Source: Myxococcales bacterium | Lineage (GTDB): Bacteria > Myxococcota_A > Polyangia > Polyangiales > Polyangiaceae | NCBI GenBank assembly: GCA_016706225.1 | Contig: JADJKB010000021.1 | Location: forward strand, 1,344,704 to 1,408,703 | DNA: 64,000 nucleotides | Reading direction: 5' to 3' | Shown: positions 43,674 to 51,846 of the stretch, piece after piece | How the letters are laid out: each line of letters starts with the position of its first letter | How positions within the stretch are numbered: position 1 is the stretch's first letter | Made by a program: the position numbers and the translations under genes | The notes under the pieces: generated by a model | Database searches by the model: none | Told to the model about the DNA's origin: nothing | Seen by the model: only the letters and a program-made list of their open reading frames with translations

Positions 43674-45311
43674 TCAAAACTTCTTGCAAGGGCCTTCGGG
43701 GGGAGTGCCTTCGGGCGTCATCGGCCCGATCCCGCCGAACTGGCTACGCATGGCCCGGGTCAGCTTTCGATTTTGGGTGATGTCGGAGAACAAGGTCGCG
43801 CCGGCAGTTGGAGTGCGCTCGAAGCTATCGTAGTCGACGTGGAACAAACCGAAGCGCGGCTCGAAGCCCTCCGCCCACTCGAAGTTGTCGTACAGGCTCC
43901 AGTGGTAGTAGCCGCGCACGTCGACGCCGGCCTTGCGCGCCTTCACCACCTGCTCGAGCTCTCGCACGATGTTCTCCTGTCGGCGCGCGCCGACCTCCGT
44001 GCTGATGCCCCCTTCGGAGATCAAGAGAGGCAGCTTCGGGTACCGAGCGCCGAAGGCCTGGAGCACCGTGCTCACGCCCGGGGCGTAGAACTCGTATCCC
44101 ATTTTCGGCACACAAAAGCTGGGATCCGTCGGCGGGACGCAGGACCCGAAATCGAAGCTGCCAAAACAAGGGGTCAGCGCCAGCACCTGCAACAGGCCCC
44201 CTTTGCCGGTGACGCCGGAGCGCAGGTAGTACTGCAGACCCAGCCAATCGAGCTTGCCGGCGAAGCTCGGAACGAGCTCTTCGAGCACGCCATCGGCGTC
44301 GTTGTCGAAGGCACCCTGGGTCAGTGCGTCGATGAAGAGGTAGTGAAAGAAGAAGACCAGGCGATCACGCGCCGCGATGTCTTCCGGATCGTCGCTCAGC
44401 TGGTTCAGCCGGGATGGCACCCAGTCTGCCACCGAGAGCGTCAACCCCACACTCGCTGCCTCTCCGTCGCCGTCCGCATCCGTCTGGTCGGCAGCCTTCA
44501 GCGCGTCGTATGCGGCAACGTGGAGGCGGAGGTAGTCCTTGATCACCGGCACGAGCTTGTCCACGAGCGAGAAGATGTATTTCTTGCCGGGCGGGAACAC
44601 ACCAACACCGTAGGAAGCGACCAGGTAGTTGATGGGTTCGTTGACGGTGCCCCAGTCGTCGACGCGGTCCCCAAGGCGCTCGGCTAGCAGCTTCACGTGC
44701 TCGGCAAACTCGTCGACGACCAGCTTGCCGCCGACGGGGTGACCAAAACCGCACAAGTTCTGATCGGATGGCCCGCTGGCGCAGTCCGGGTCTCGCGGAT
44801 CGTCGACCCAGACCGGGTTCGAGAAATGATGCAAGGTCACCATCGGGCGGATCCCGGCGGCGATCAGCGCGTCGATCAGCTCGCTGTAGTGCGCGAGCGC
44901 GGCCTCGTCGATCTGGTCGCGCTTGGGCTCCACACGCGCCCATTCGATGCTGAAGCGATACGAGTCGACACCGAGCGTCTGGAGCAGCGCGACGTCCTCG
45001 ATGGCCTTCGAATATCCCTTGGCGGCGTCCCCCACGAAGCTGCCGACACCGAGGCCCCCCGCGCTCTTCGGCTGGCTGAACAGGTACCAATCCGTGTTCG
45101 GATTCTGGTCCTCGATCTGCGTCGCAGCGCTCGCCACTCCGAAGCGAAAGCTCCCTTTGCCAGACTCCGCGCTGAGCGAGCCCATGCTTGGAAAGCCGAC
45201 GTCAGCGGCGCCGTCCGAGGCGGGGTCGTCCCCACCACAACCGGCGGCAAGCGCCGATAGAATCCAGCCGAGCGCGAGAGCGCGGACCGAGGACACCTGA
45301 ACACCCGCCAT
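43674..45311 (-). CDS. Glycoside hydrolase family 1 lipoprotein
   Basis: 545 aa from the ATG at 45311. The signal peptide ends LAAGC (cysteine 25). The GH1 barrel has FRFGVASAATQIE, YRFSIEWARVEP, the acid/base E225 in TVNEP and the nucleophile E433 in LISEGG, a variant of the usual ITENG. YYHWSLYDNFEWAEGF near the C-terminus is the aglycone-binding signature. GH1 enzymes cleave beta-glucosides, galactosides or related sugars. Asp-rich insertions (QTDADGDGEAAS, DNDADGVLEE) may bind calcium. Lipid anchoring implies action at the cell surface. It is convergent with the HisKA-only gene and is not co-transcribed with the signalling genes. Confidence 0.94.
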   Translation of the reverse strand: MAGVQVSSVRALALGWILSALAAGCGGDDPASDGAADVGFPSMGSLSAESGKGSFRFGVASAATQIEDQNPNTDWYLFSQPKSAGGLGVGSFVGDAAKGYSKAIEDVALLQTLGVDSYRFSIEWARVEPKRDQIDEAALAHYSELIDALIAAGIRPMVTLHHFSNPVWVDDPRDPDCASGPSDQNLCGFGHPVGGKLVVDEFAEHVKLLAERLGDRVDDWGTVNEPINYLVASYGVGVFPPGKKYIFSLVDKLVPVIKDYLRLHVAAYDALKAADQTDADGDGEAASVGLTLSVADWVPSRLNQLSDDPEDIAARDRLVFFFHYLFIDALTQGAFDNDADGVLEELVPSFAGKLDWLGLQYYLRSGVTGKGGLLQVLALTPCFGSFDFGSCVPPTDPSFCVPKMGYEFYAPGVSTVLQAFGARYPKLPLLISEGGISTEVGARRQENIVRELEQVVKARKAGVDVRGYYHWSLYDNFEWAEGFEPRFGLFHVDYDSFERTPTAGATLFSDITQNRKLTRAMRSQFGGIGPMTPEGTPPEGPCKKF

Positions 45312-45421
45312 GGTGCAGACGGATCTAGCGCAGTTTTGCCTAGAGGACTCCCACGCCCGGGAAAGCACCCCGCTTGCGGGTCTTTACGGCTCGCCTGGGA
45401 AGTGACAAACCTGATGCTCAG

Positions 45422-47014
45422 GTGGATCCAAAAACGCCGCTCGAACCGGGGGTGGTCATCGCGGAACGCTTCCGCGTCGACCAAGCCGTAGCCTTTGATG
45501 GCGCGGGGCCGGCGTTCTTGGCAACGGACCAGGAGACCGGTGACCGGCTGCTGGTCTTCGACGCGGAGCTCGCCGAGGCCGACGCGCTCCGGCACGGCGT
45601 TGGCACCCAGCACCCCCACCTCGCGACCATCCGCGGTCTGGTCGCCCACGGCTCCCGCGACGTGTTGCTCACGGAGCACGTGGTCGGGCTCACCGTCGAG
45701 TCCTTCGCGGACGGCACGCCGCGCCTCACGCAGGTCGATGTCGCCCGCTTTGCGCTGCGGGCGCTCGATGCGCTGCAGGCGCTCCACAACGTCGGCGCGG
45801 CGCACGGCTTCGTGCAGCCGGCTGCACTGATCATGGAACCCGACGGCCGGCCGCGGCCCGTCATGGCATTTGCACCCTCACGGCTCGGGCCGTCCGTGTA
45901 TCGGTGCCCCGAGCGTGGAACGAACGGGCCGCCTTCGATCGCTGACGACAGCTGGGCCGCCGGCGCGCTCCTGCACCGCATGCTCACCGGCAAGGACGCC
46001 CCGGCCGCTGGATTTTCTGCCGAATCCGAGATTTCTGACGTGGACACACCGCTCTTGAAGAGTGCGTTGTTCCACTCCCTCGCAGCCGACGCCACGAAGC
46101 GCAGTGACAGCCTCCAGCCGCTGCGCCGCGAGCTCGCGCGTTGGTTCGCCGATCACGCCGGTGATGGCTCGAGCAACTCCAGCATGTTGAGCCGGCCACC
46201 GCCGCTGCCGGACGTGCCGCCTCTGCCCGGCGCGCGCGCCTCGGTCCCCGAGCCCGAAAGCCTCCCGCCAACAGCCGCGCCTTCGGGGCCGAGATCCGGC
46301 CCTACCGAGGTTGCGCCACGGCCCCGCCGCAGCGCGCCGTTGATCTTCGCGGTCGTGGCCGCGGTGCTCGGGCTCGGCGCAGCTTGGGGAGTGTCTGCGT
46401 GGCGAGCCAAGCCGAAGGTGACGGTGATCACCACCAGCGCGCCGCGCGAAGCGCCCCCGGCCGCGGCTTCCGCCGTGAGCCTGGGTGAAGTCGCCGTGAC
46501 GGGCGAGAGCGAGGGCGACAGCGGCGGCGGTGCGGACCTCGCGGTCAGCTGCGTGAGCGCACACTTTCCCAAAGACACCTTCAAGAAGTCCCCAGACCTG
46601 AGCTGGTTGTGCACCGAGGTCAGCCCGCTGACCGGTGGCGAGAAGCTGCGCGTGGCGGTCGTTCAAGGCGCCGCCGGCGGGGCACCCACCGACGCGCAGA
46701 CCTTGTTTGCGAAGGTGGGTTGGTACGAGATGGCGTTGTTCGCCGTCATCCGGACCAGCTGCTGCACGGAGCCTCCCGCCATGAGCCTGCCCGAGCCAAG
46801 CGCGGGCTGTGAGCCACTCGTCGGTGCCGCAACCGACATTGGCAAGGCAGTGGCCGGGAAGCAGTCGCTGGATGAACCGTTGGCAGCGTTTGCGAAGGCG
46901 GCGCGCTGCGAGACCGACGCCAAGAAGGCGTCGCTGTTTCGCCGCGGAGGTCCGCCCCAGCCGAGCGAAGAGGCCGCGTTCAAGGAACTCCTGAAGAGCG
47001 TCACGGGCCAGTAG
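45422..47014 (+). CDS. Membrane-anchored pseudokinase
   Basis: About 530 aa from the GTG at 45422; a TTG at 45374 would add 16 residues. The first 260 residues align with a Ser/Thr kinase fold in order, but key residues are missing: the catalytic loop reads HGFVQPAALIM rather than HRDxKPxN, DFG is replaced by MAFAPSR, and no glycine loop is seen. A Pro-rich linker leads to one membrane helix (LIFAVVAAVLGLGAAWGVSAW) and a 190-residue exported part with several cysteines (VSCVSAHFP, WLCTEV, RTSCCTEPP). It probably transmits or scaffolds rather than phosphorylates. Confidence 0.82.
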   Translation: MDPKTPLEPGVVIAERFRVDQAVAFDGAGPAFLATDQETGDRLLVFDAELAEADALRHGVGTQHPHLATIRGLVAHGSRDVLLTEHVVGLTVESFADGTPRLTQVDVARFALRALDALQALHNVGAAHGFVQPAALIMEPDGRPRPVMAFAPSRLGPSVYRCPERGTNGPPSIADDSWAAGALLHRMLTGKDAPAAGFSAESEISDVDTPLLKSALFHSLAADATKRSDSLQPLRRELARWFADHAGDGSSNSSMLSRPPPLPDVPPLPGARASVPEPESLPPTAAPSGPRSGPTEVAPRPRRSAPLIFAVVAAVLGLGAAWGVSAWRAKPKVTVITTSAPREAPPAAASAVSLGEVAVTGESEGDSGGGADLAVSCVSAHFPKDTFKKSPDLSWLCTEVSPLTGGEKLRVAVVQGAAGGAPTDAQTLFAKVGWYEMALFAVIRTSCCTEPPAMSLPEPSAGCEPLVGAATDIGKAVAGKQSLDEPLAAFAKAARCETDAKKASLFRRGGPPQPSEEAAFKELLKSVTGQ

Positions 47015-47033
47015 CCTCGTCGAGGCCTTGACG

Positions 47034-47324
47034 GTGGACGTCCTCCTCCTCTGCCTCGACCTCGCCCTCGGCATCCTCGTCCCGTGGTGGATCGTCCGGC
47101 GCGATCTCCGGAAGCTCGACGAAGTGCGGCTGGGCCGGGCGTGGAACGAGGCCAGCTTCTGGAGCGCCATCGTGCTGTTTGGTCCACTCAGCCTGCCGTT
47201 TCACTTCGTGAAGACCCGCCGCACCTTGCTGGGACTGCTGCTCGGTTTGGCCTGGACGGTCGCGGCCTTTTTCAGCATCGGCCTCGTCGCATCGGCGGCG
47301 GGACTGCTCCTCGGCGTCGAGTGA
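47034..47324 (+). CDS. Small integral membrane protein
   Basis: 96 aa from a GTG at 47034 (TTG at 47028 possible). Three hydrophobic segments are visible: VLLLCLDLALGILVPWWIV, FWSAIVLFGPLSLPFHFV and LLGLLLGLAWTVAAFFSIGLVASAAGLLLGV, separated by charged loops. No family is recognised. It begins 19 bases after the pseudokinase stop and is probably in the same transcript. Confidence 0.72.
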   Translation: MDVLLLCLDLALGILVPWWIVRRDLRKLDEVRLGRAWNEASFWSAIVLFGPLSLPFHFVKTRRTLLGLLLGLAWTVAAFFSIGLVASAAGLLLGVE

Positions 47325-47458
47325 CGCGGCGCCTCGCGCGCGCCGGCCTGACTGCGCCTCGATCGGGGCCGCTGTTCTCTCGGGCAAACCCGCCGGAAAC
47401 ACCGTAGGGTTGCTGCGTCAACGCTCTCCAGACGGTGGGCACTCGAAAGATCTCTCGC

Positions 47459-48238
47459 ATGACGTCCGAACCCACCGAAGGCGGAAGGCCCGAGCTCGAG
47501 GCGCGGCTCGCCGACGCGCTGATGAGGTTGCAGCAGCTCGAAGAGACCCAGAACGATCTGATCCACCTGGTCGCTCACGACATGCGGAGCCCGCTGGCGG
47601 TACTCCTGGCCAACGTGCAGTTCGTGCTGGACGATCTGGCCGAGCGCGGGGAACAGGACGCCATCGAAGCGCTGGAGGACATGCGAACTTCCGGGCGCAG
47701 GTTGGCCGGCATGGTCGACATGCTGCTCGACATCAGCCGCCTGGAAGCGGGCACCGCAACGCTGTCACTGGCGAAGCATGACCTCGTGCGGCTGGTGCGG
47801 GAGAGTCTGCGCGAATTGCAGACTCCCGAGGCGCGCGCCATCGAGGTCGACTCACCGGATGCCGTGCACGCGGTGTGTGATGAAGTCTTGTTCCGTCGTG
47901 TCGTCGATGATCTGGTATCGGCGTGCATCAAACGCACGCGCGGGCGCGGTGTCATTTGCGTCAGAGTGTCGCCGAAAGGGCCGCGCGTCGTGCTCACGTT
48001 CTCGGACGATGGCGCTGACATCCCGGCGGAGTTTCTTCAGAAGGTCTTGCAGAAATCCGGACAGCTCGAGGCCAAGCGCAGAGGGGTTACGACCAGCGTC
48101 GGCCTGGTCCACGCGCAGCTCGCTGCGGCGGCGCACGGCGGCAGCTTGCAGGTCGAGGCCCGGCCCGGGCAGCCCGGCGTCAGCTTCGTGCTCGAGCTGC
48201 CCGTCGAACCAGCGGTCGAAAACACCTCGAAGGGTTGA
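47459..48238 (+). CDS. Soluble histidine kinase with degraded ATP-binding motifs
   Basis: 259 aa from the ATG at 47459. A coiled coil leads into HisKA with HDMRSPLAVLLANVQF. The ATPase part is recognisable, but the N-box reads DDLVSACIKRT where N-x-x-x-N-A-x-K is expected, the G1 box reads DDGADIP rather than DxGxGIP, and the second glycine box is KRRGVTTSVGL. It probably binds ATP poorly or not at all. There is no sensor or membrane domain. It may act as a regulator of other kinases or of the HisKA-only protein. Confidence 0.85.
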   Translation: MTSEPTEGGRPELEARLADALMRLQQLEETQNDLIHLVAHDMRSPLAVLLANVQFVLDDLAERGEQDAIEALEDMRTSGRRLAGMVDMLLDISRLEAGTATLSLAKHDLVRLVRESLRELQTPEARAIEVDSPDAVHAVCDEVLFRRVVDDLVSACIKRTRGRGVICVRVSPKGPRVVLTFSDDGADIPAEFLQKVLQKSGQLEAKRRGVTTSVGLVHAQLAAAAHGGSLQVEARPGQPGVSFVLELPVEPAVENTSKG

Positions 48239-48301
48239 AAGCACTCTCCGGGGCTGGCCAGCTTGCCGGAATAACCGCCTGTAATCATTGAGTACTGTAG
48301 C

Positions 48302-48317
48302 TGGCACGAGCCCTGCA
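48302..48317 (+). promoter_or_regulatory. Candidate sigma-54 promoter
   Basis: TGGCACG at 48302-48308, four bases, then CTGCA at 48313-48317 match the -24/-12 consensus TGGCACG-N4-TTGCW with one change; GG and GC are exactly ten bases apart. The start would fall near 48327, only a few bases before the ATG at 48334, so a nearly leaderless mRNA is implied, which is a point against it. Confidence 0.3.
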
Positions 48318-48333
48318 GAAGTCAGGGTTTGCC

Positions 48334-49062
48334 ATGAGCTCGAATCAAACCCACGCCGACTCCTCCGACCTCACCATTCAACGCCTGTGTGCCCAGGCGC
48401 GCGGCGCTGCCTTTCGGCTCAAGCGGCGCCTGCCAGCCCACGTCGAGGTCGACGACCTGATCAGTGCGGGGAATCTGGGCATCTCCCGCGCGCTGGTGAA
48501 CTGGCGGAGCGGAGAGCCGGCGGCCTTCGAGGCGTACGCCATGCGCTGCGCGGTCGGCGCGATGCTCGAGGAGCTGCGGTCAGCCGATCCCTTGACGCGC
48601 AAGCAGCGCCGGATCGCGGCCGCGCTCAATCGCGCCGAGGCAACCCTGTGCCAGGCGCTCGGTCGGCCTCCCGAGCCGGACGAGCTGGCTCAGGAGCTCG
48701 GCGTGAGCGACGACGCTCTGTCGCGCATGCGCGTGAGGTCGACTCGCTTCGGCAAGGTCAGCCTGTCCCAGACCGAGTCGATCTACCCCGTTCAGTGCCC
48801 GCGCTTGCACCCGGAGGCAGAGCTCGTCGAGTCCGAACGAGTGGAGAAGTTGTTCGCGGCGATCGACGAGCTGCCGGAGCGCCTGCAGACCATTCTGAAG
48901 CTCAGCTGCGGCGAGGACCTCACGCTGCGGGAGATCGGCAGTCGCCTGGGGGTCACCGAGGCGCGGATTTGCCAGCTCAGGAAGTCGGCGCTGGCTCAGC
49001 TCCGCGAGACCTGCCGGGACACCGTACTGCCGCCGCCGATGGAGACTGCGCGCGCCGCCTGA
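48334..49062 (+). CDS. FliA/WhiG-like sigma-70 family factor
   Basis: 242 aa. Region 2 has VEVDDLISAGNLGISRAL and FEAYAMRCAVGAMLEELRSADPL, the sequence type of alternative sigma factors of the FliA/SigB group. Region 3 (LGRPPEPDELAQELGVSDDALSRM) and region 4 (RLQTILKLSCGEDLTLREIGSRLGVTEARICQL) follow. It probably directs a separate regulon. No flagellar genes are near, and myxobacteria of this group lack flagella, so the role is unlikely to be flagellar. It is convergent with the NtrC-like gene, their stops separated by one base. Confidence 0.93.
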   Translation: MSSNQTHADSSDLTIQRLCAQARGAAFRLKRRLPAHVEVDDLISAGNLGISRALVNWRSGEPAAFEAYAMRCAVGAMLEELRSADPLTRKQRRIAAALNRAEATLCQALGRPPEPDELAQELGVSDDALSRMRVRSTRFGKVSLSQTESIYPVQCPRLHPEAELVESERVEKLFAAIDELPERLQTILKLSCGEDLTLREIGSRLGVTEARICQLRKSALAQLRETCRDTVLPPPMETARAA

Positions 49063-49063
49063 G

Positions 49064-50473
49064 TCAGCTGCCGTTCGTGCCGCCGCCCTCTTCGATGCGC
49101 TTGAGCATGCGTCGGAAATTCGACGGGTCGACGCCAGCGAGGCGCGCAGCCTCCGCCACGTTGCCACCGCTCTTGTCGAGCGCCCGCGAAACGTAGTCGC
49201 GAAAGAACGCATCCCGAGCGTCGCTCAGACTGGGTAAACCGCCGGGTCCGGGCGCCGAGGGTCTCGAGTGCCGCTCCGGCCGCAGCTCTCTCGGCAGCAC
49301 GATCGGTGTGATCAGCTCGCCCGTGCAGAGGACCAGCGCGCGCTCGATGGTATTTTCCAGCTCACGCACGTTGCCGGGCCAGGAGTGACCCATCAACAGG
49401 TCGAGCACCTCCGGGGACACCGCGGGGCGCTCGCGCTTGAGCTTCAACGAGTGTTTCTGGATGAAATGCTGCACCAGAGGCGGGATGTCCTCGGGTCGCT
49501 CCCGCAACGCCGGTAGCTCGACGCTGAGCACGTTGAGCCGATAGAACAGATCCCGGCGGAAATTGCCGGCCTCGACCTCTCGAGTCAGGTCGCGGTTGGT
49601 GGCGGCGATGATGCGAACGTCCACTGACTTCGACTCGCTGGAGCCGATGGGCCGAATCACTCCTTCCTGAAGCACGCGCAGCAGGCGCGCCTGAGTCGAC
49701 GCAGCCAGCTCGCCGACTTCGTCGAGGAAGAGGGTTCCACCCGAGGCGGTCTCGAACAGACCGCGGCGTGTCGACGTCGCACCGGTGAAGGCCCCCTTCA
49801 CGTGCCCGAACAGCTCGCTGTCCAGCAGCGACTCGGCCAGCGCCGCACAATTGACGTCCACGAAGGGGCGACCGCTGCGCTCCCCCTGGCGATGGATGGC
49901 GCGCGCCACGAGCTCCTTGCCCGTGCCGCTCTCCCCCAGGATCAATACCGTGACGTCGACCGGTGCCGCGGCGGAGATGAGTCCGGCGACCTGTCGCATG
50001 CCGGCCGATTCGCCGACCAACCCCTGGACGCGTTCGCTGGCCTGGAGCTGTCCCTCGAGGAAGCGGTTGCGCTCGAGCAGCCGCCGGTGCGCGACCGCAC
50101 GACGCATCGACGGGATGAGGGTGTTCTCGGGATCCGCCGGCTTGACCAGGTAGTCGTAAGCGCCGAGTCGCATGGCCTCGACGGCCGCTTTCACCGTGGC
50201 TTGCCCGGTGAGGAGGACGATGGCGACCTCGGGCCAGCGCACATGAGCTTCGGCCAAAAGCTCGAGGCCGGTCTTGCCAGGCATCGAGACGTCGGTGAGC
50301 AAAACGTCCGGAAGCTCCCCGGGGCCAGACAGGGCGGCCCAGGCCTCCTCGGCGTCGGCGCACAGCTCGACGCTGAATCCCGCGGCGGCGAGCGCGCGGC
50401 CGACCGCCTTGCGCTGGAGCTCTTCGTCTTCCACGACCACGATCCGGCCGTGAGCAAGGGAGTGGGCTGACAC
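49064..50473 (-). CDS. NtrC-family sigma-54-dependent response regulator
   Basis: 469 aa. The receiver domain has the acidic pair in VVVEDEEL, phosphoacceptor D61 in LLTDVSMPG and K107 or so in DYLVKPAD. The AAA+ domain has GESGTGKE, KGAFTGA, FLDEVGEL and the arginine-finger region FRRDLFYRLNV. The C-terminal Fis-like helix-turn-helix is GGNVAEAARLAGVDPSNFRRML. It resembles the regulator at 196 but they share only family-level similarity. The partner kinase is unknown; the soluble kinase at 47459 is the nearest but appears inactive. It is divergent from the REC-EAL gene. Confidence 0.95.
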   Translation of the reverse strand: MSAHSLAHGRIVVVEDEELQRKAVGRALAAAGFSVELCADAEEAWAALSGPGELPDVLLTDVSMPGKTGLELLAEAHVRWPEVAIVLLTGQATVKAAVEAMRLGAYDYLVKPADPENTLIPSMRRAVAHRRLLERNRFLEGQLQASERVQGLVGESAGMRQVAGLISAAAPVDVTVLILGESGTGKELVARAIHRQGERSGRPFVDVNCAALAESLLDSELFGHVKGAFTGATSTRRGLFETASGGTLFLDEVGELAASTQARLLRVLQEGVIRPIGSSESKSVDVRIIAATNRDLTREVEAGNFRRDLFYRLNVLSVELPALRERPEDIPPLVQHFIQKHSLKLKRERPAVSPEVLDLLMGHSWPGNVRELENTIERALVLCTGELITPIVLPRELRPERHSRPSAPGPGGLPSLSDARDAFFRDYVSRALDKSGGNVAEAARLAGVDPSNFRRMLKRIEEGGGTNGS

Positions 50474-50621
50474 GAAGGGTCAGTTTGACCCTGCCGCCGC
50501 GCGGAGCGCAACACCCACGGGCGGCCCGCGAATTCGCCCGAATTCTGCTGCGGTCACCGGGAGGAAGCGCGAATTGACGGTCCAGGCTTTAGGCCGGCGC
50601 GCCGCGTCCGTTGAGGGAGTC

Positions 50622-51842
50622 ATGACTGCAATGCCCGCCGTCCCTCCCCCCATCAGCCAAGCCGGCGAGCGCCGTGACACCCCGACTCCCGGCTCGTCAG
50701 TCCGGGGCGCCGTTCTCCTGGTCGACGACGATCAGGCCATCGTGCGGAGCTTCTCCCGCGCGTTGCGGGCCAACGGTTTCGCCGTGACCCCAGCCTATGA
50801 TGGTGAGGAAGCGCTGCGACTGATCTCCGAGACCCGATTCGACGCCGTCGTCAGTGACATCGCAATGCCCGGAATGGACGGTGTGCAGCTGCTGCGACGC
50901 GTGCGTGAGCGCGACCTGGTCGTTCCGGTGATCCTGGTCACCGGCGATCCGAAGGTGTCGACGGCCGTCGAGGCCATGGAGTTCGGCGCGTTCCGCTACC
51001 TTTCCAAACCGGTCGAGATGGACGCGCTGATCGGCGCCGTCGAAAAAGGCGTGACCTACCACCGCATGGCGCGCGCCAAGGCACGCGCCGCGGAGTTGCT
51101 CGGCAACGTGGCCGCGCCTGGTGATCGCGCGGGGCTCGAGGCGAGCTTCGCCCGCACCCTCGACACCCTGTGGATGGCGTTCCACCCCATCGTCGACCCG
51201 AAGAAGCGCGTCGTCTTCGGACATGAAGCCCTGATGCGCAGCCGCGAGCCGTCGCTACCGCACCCCGGCGCGATCCTCGACGCCGCCGAACGCCTGGACG
51301 CGCTCGACTCGCTCGGGCGAACGGTCCGCGAGCGCTCGGCACTGCCGGTGGTCGACGCACCGGAGAGCGGCCTCTTGTTCGTGAACCTCCACGTCAACGA
51401 TCTGTTGGACCCGACGCTCACGAGTCCCGACAGCGCCCTGTCCAAGATCGCCGACCGGGTGGTGCTGGAGATCACCGAGCGCGCAGCGCTCGATCGGGTG
51501 GGTGATGTGCGCGCCCGCGTCGCGGCCCTGCGCGCCATGGGGTTTCGCATCGCCGTCGACGATCTGGGTGCCGGTTACGCCGGACTCACGAGCTTCGCGC
51601 TGCTCGAGCCCGAGGTCGTCAAGCTCGACATGTCCCTGATTCGTGACGTCGACAAGAACCCCACCAAACAGAAGGTCGTCCGCTCGATGACGGTGCTGTC
51701 GAAGGACATGGGCATGCTGGTGGTCGCCGAAGGTGTGGAGACGCCCGCCGAGCGCGACACCCTGATCGACCTCGGGTGTGATCTGTTGCAAGGGTTCTTG
51801 TTCGCCAAGCCGTCGCCCCCCTTCCCCCAGGTCGCGTGGTAG
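50622..51842 (+). CDS. Response regulator with EAL phosphodiesterase domain
   Basis: 406 aa from the ATG at 50622, preceded by GGGAG. The receiver domain has VDDDQ, phosphoacceptor D79 in VVSDIAMPG and K129 in YLSKPVE. The EAL domain (about 180-400) keeps the active-site set: HEALMR (E202), FVNLHVND, LEITERA, DDLGAGYAGL, VKLDMSLI, VAEGVET and QGFLFAKP. It should hydrolyse cyclic-di-GMP in response to phosphorylation. The FHA-GGDEF gene starts five bases after its stop, giving a paired hydrolysis/synthesis unit. Confidence 0.95.
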   Translation: MTAMPAVPPPISQAGERRDTPTPGSSVRGAVLLVDDDQAIVRSFSRALRANGFAVTPAYDGEEALRLISETRFDAVVSDIAMPGMDGVQLLRRVRERDLVVPVILVTGDPKVSTAVEAMEFGAFRYLSKPVEMDALIGAVEKGVTYHRMARAKARAAELLGNVAAPGDRAGLEASFARTLDTLWMAFHPIVDPKKRVVFGHEALMRSREPSLPHPGAILDAAERLDALDSLGRTVRERSALPVVDAPESGLLFVNLHVNDLLDPTLTSPDSALSKIADRVVLEITERAALDRVGDVRARVAALRAMGFRIAVDDLGAGYAGLTSFALLEPEVVKLDMSLIRDVDKNPTKQKVVRSMTVLSKDMGMLVVAEGVETPAERDTLIDLGCDLLQGFLFAKPSPPFPQVAW

Positions 51843-51846
51843 GTGC

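Noticed and set aside
48334..49062. Flagellar sigma factor FliA
   Set aside because: Only family-level similarity; no flagellar gene is present in the window, so a specific flagellar name is not justified.
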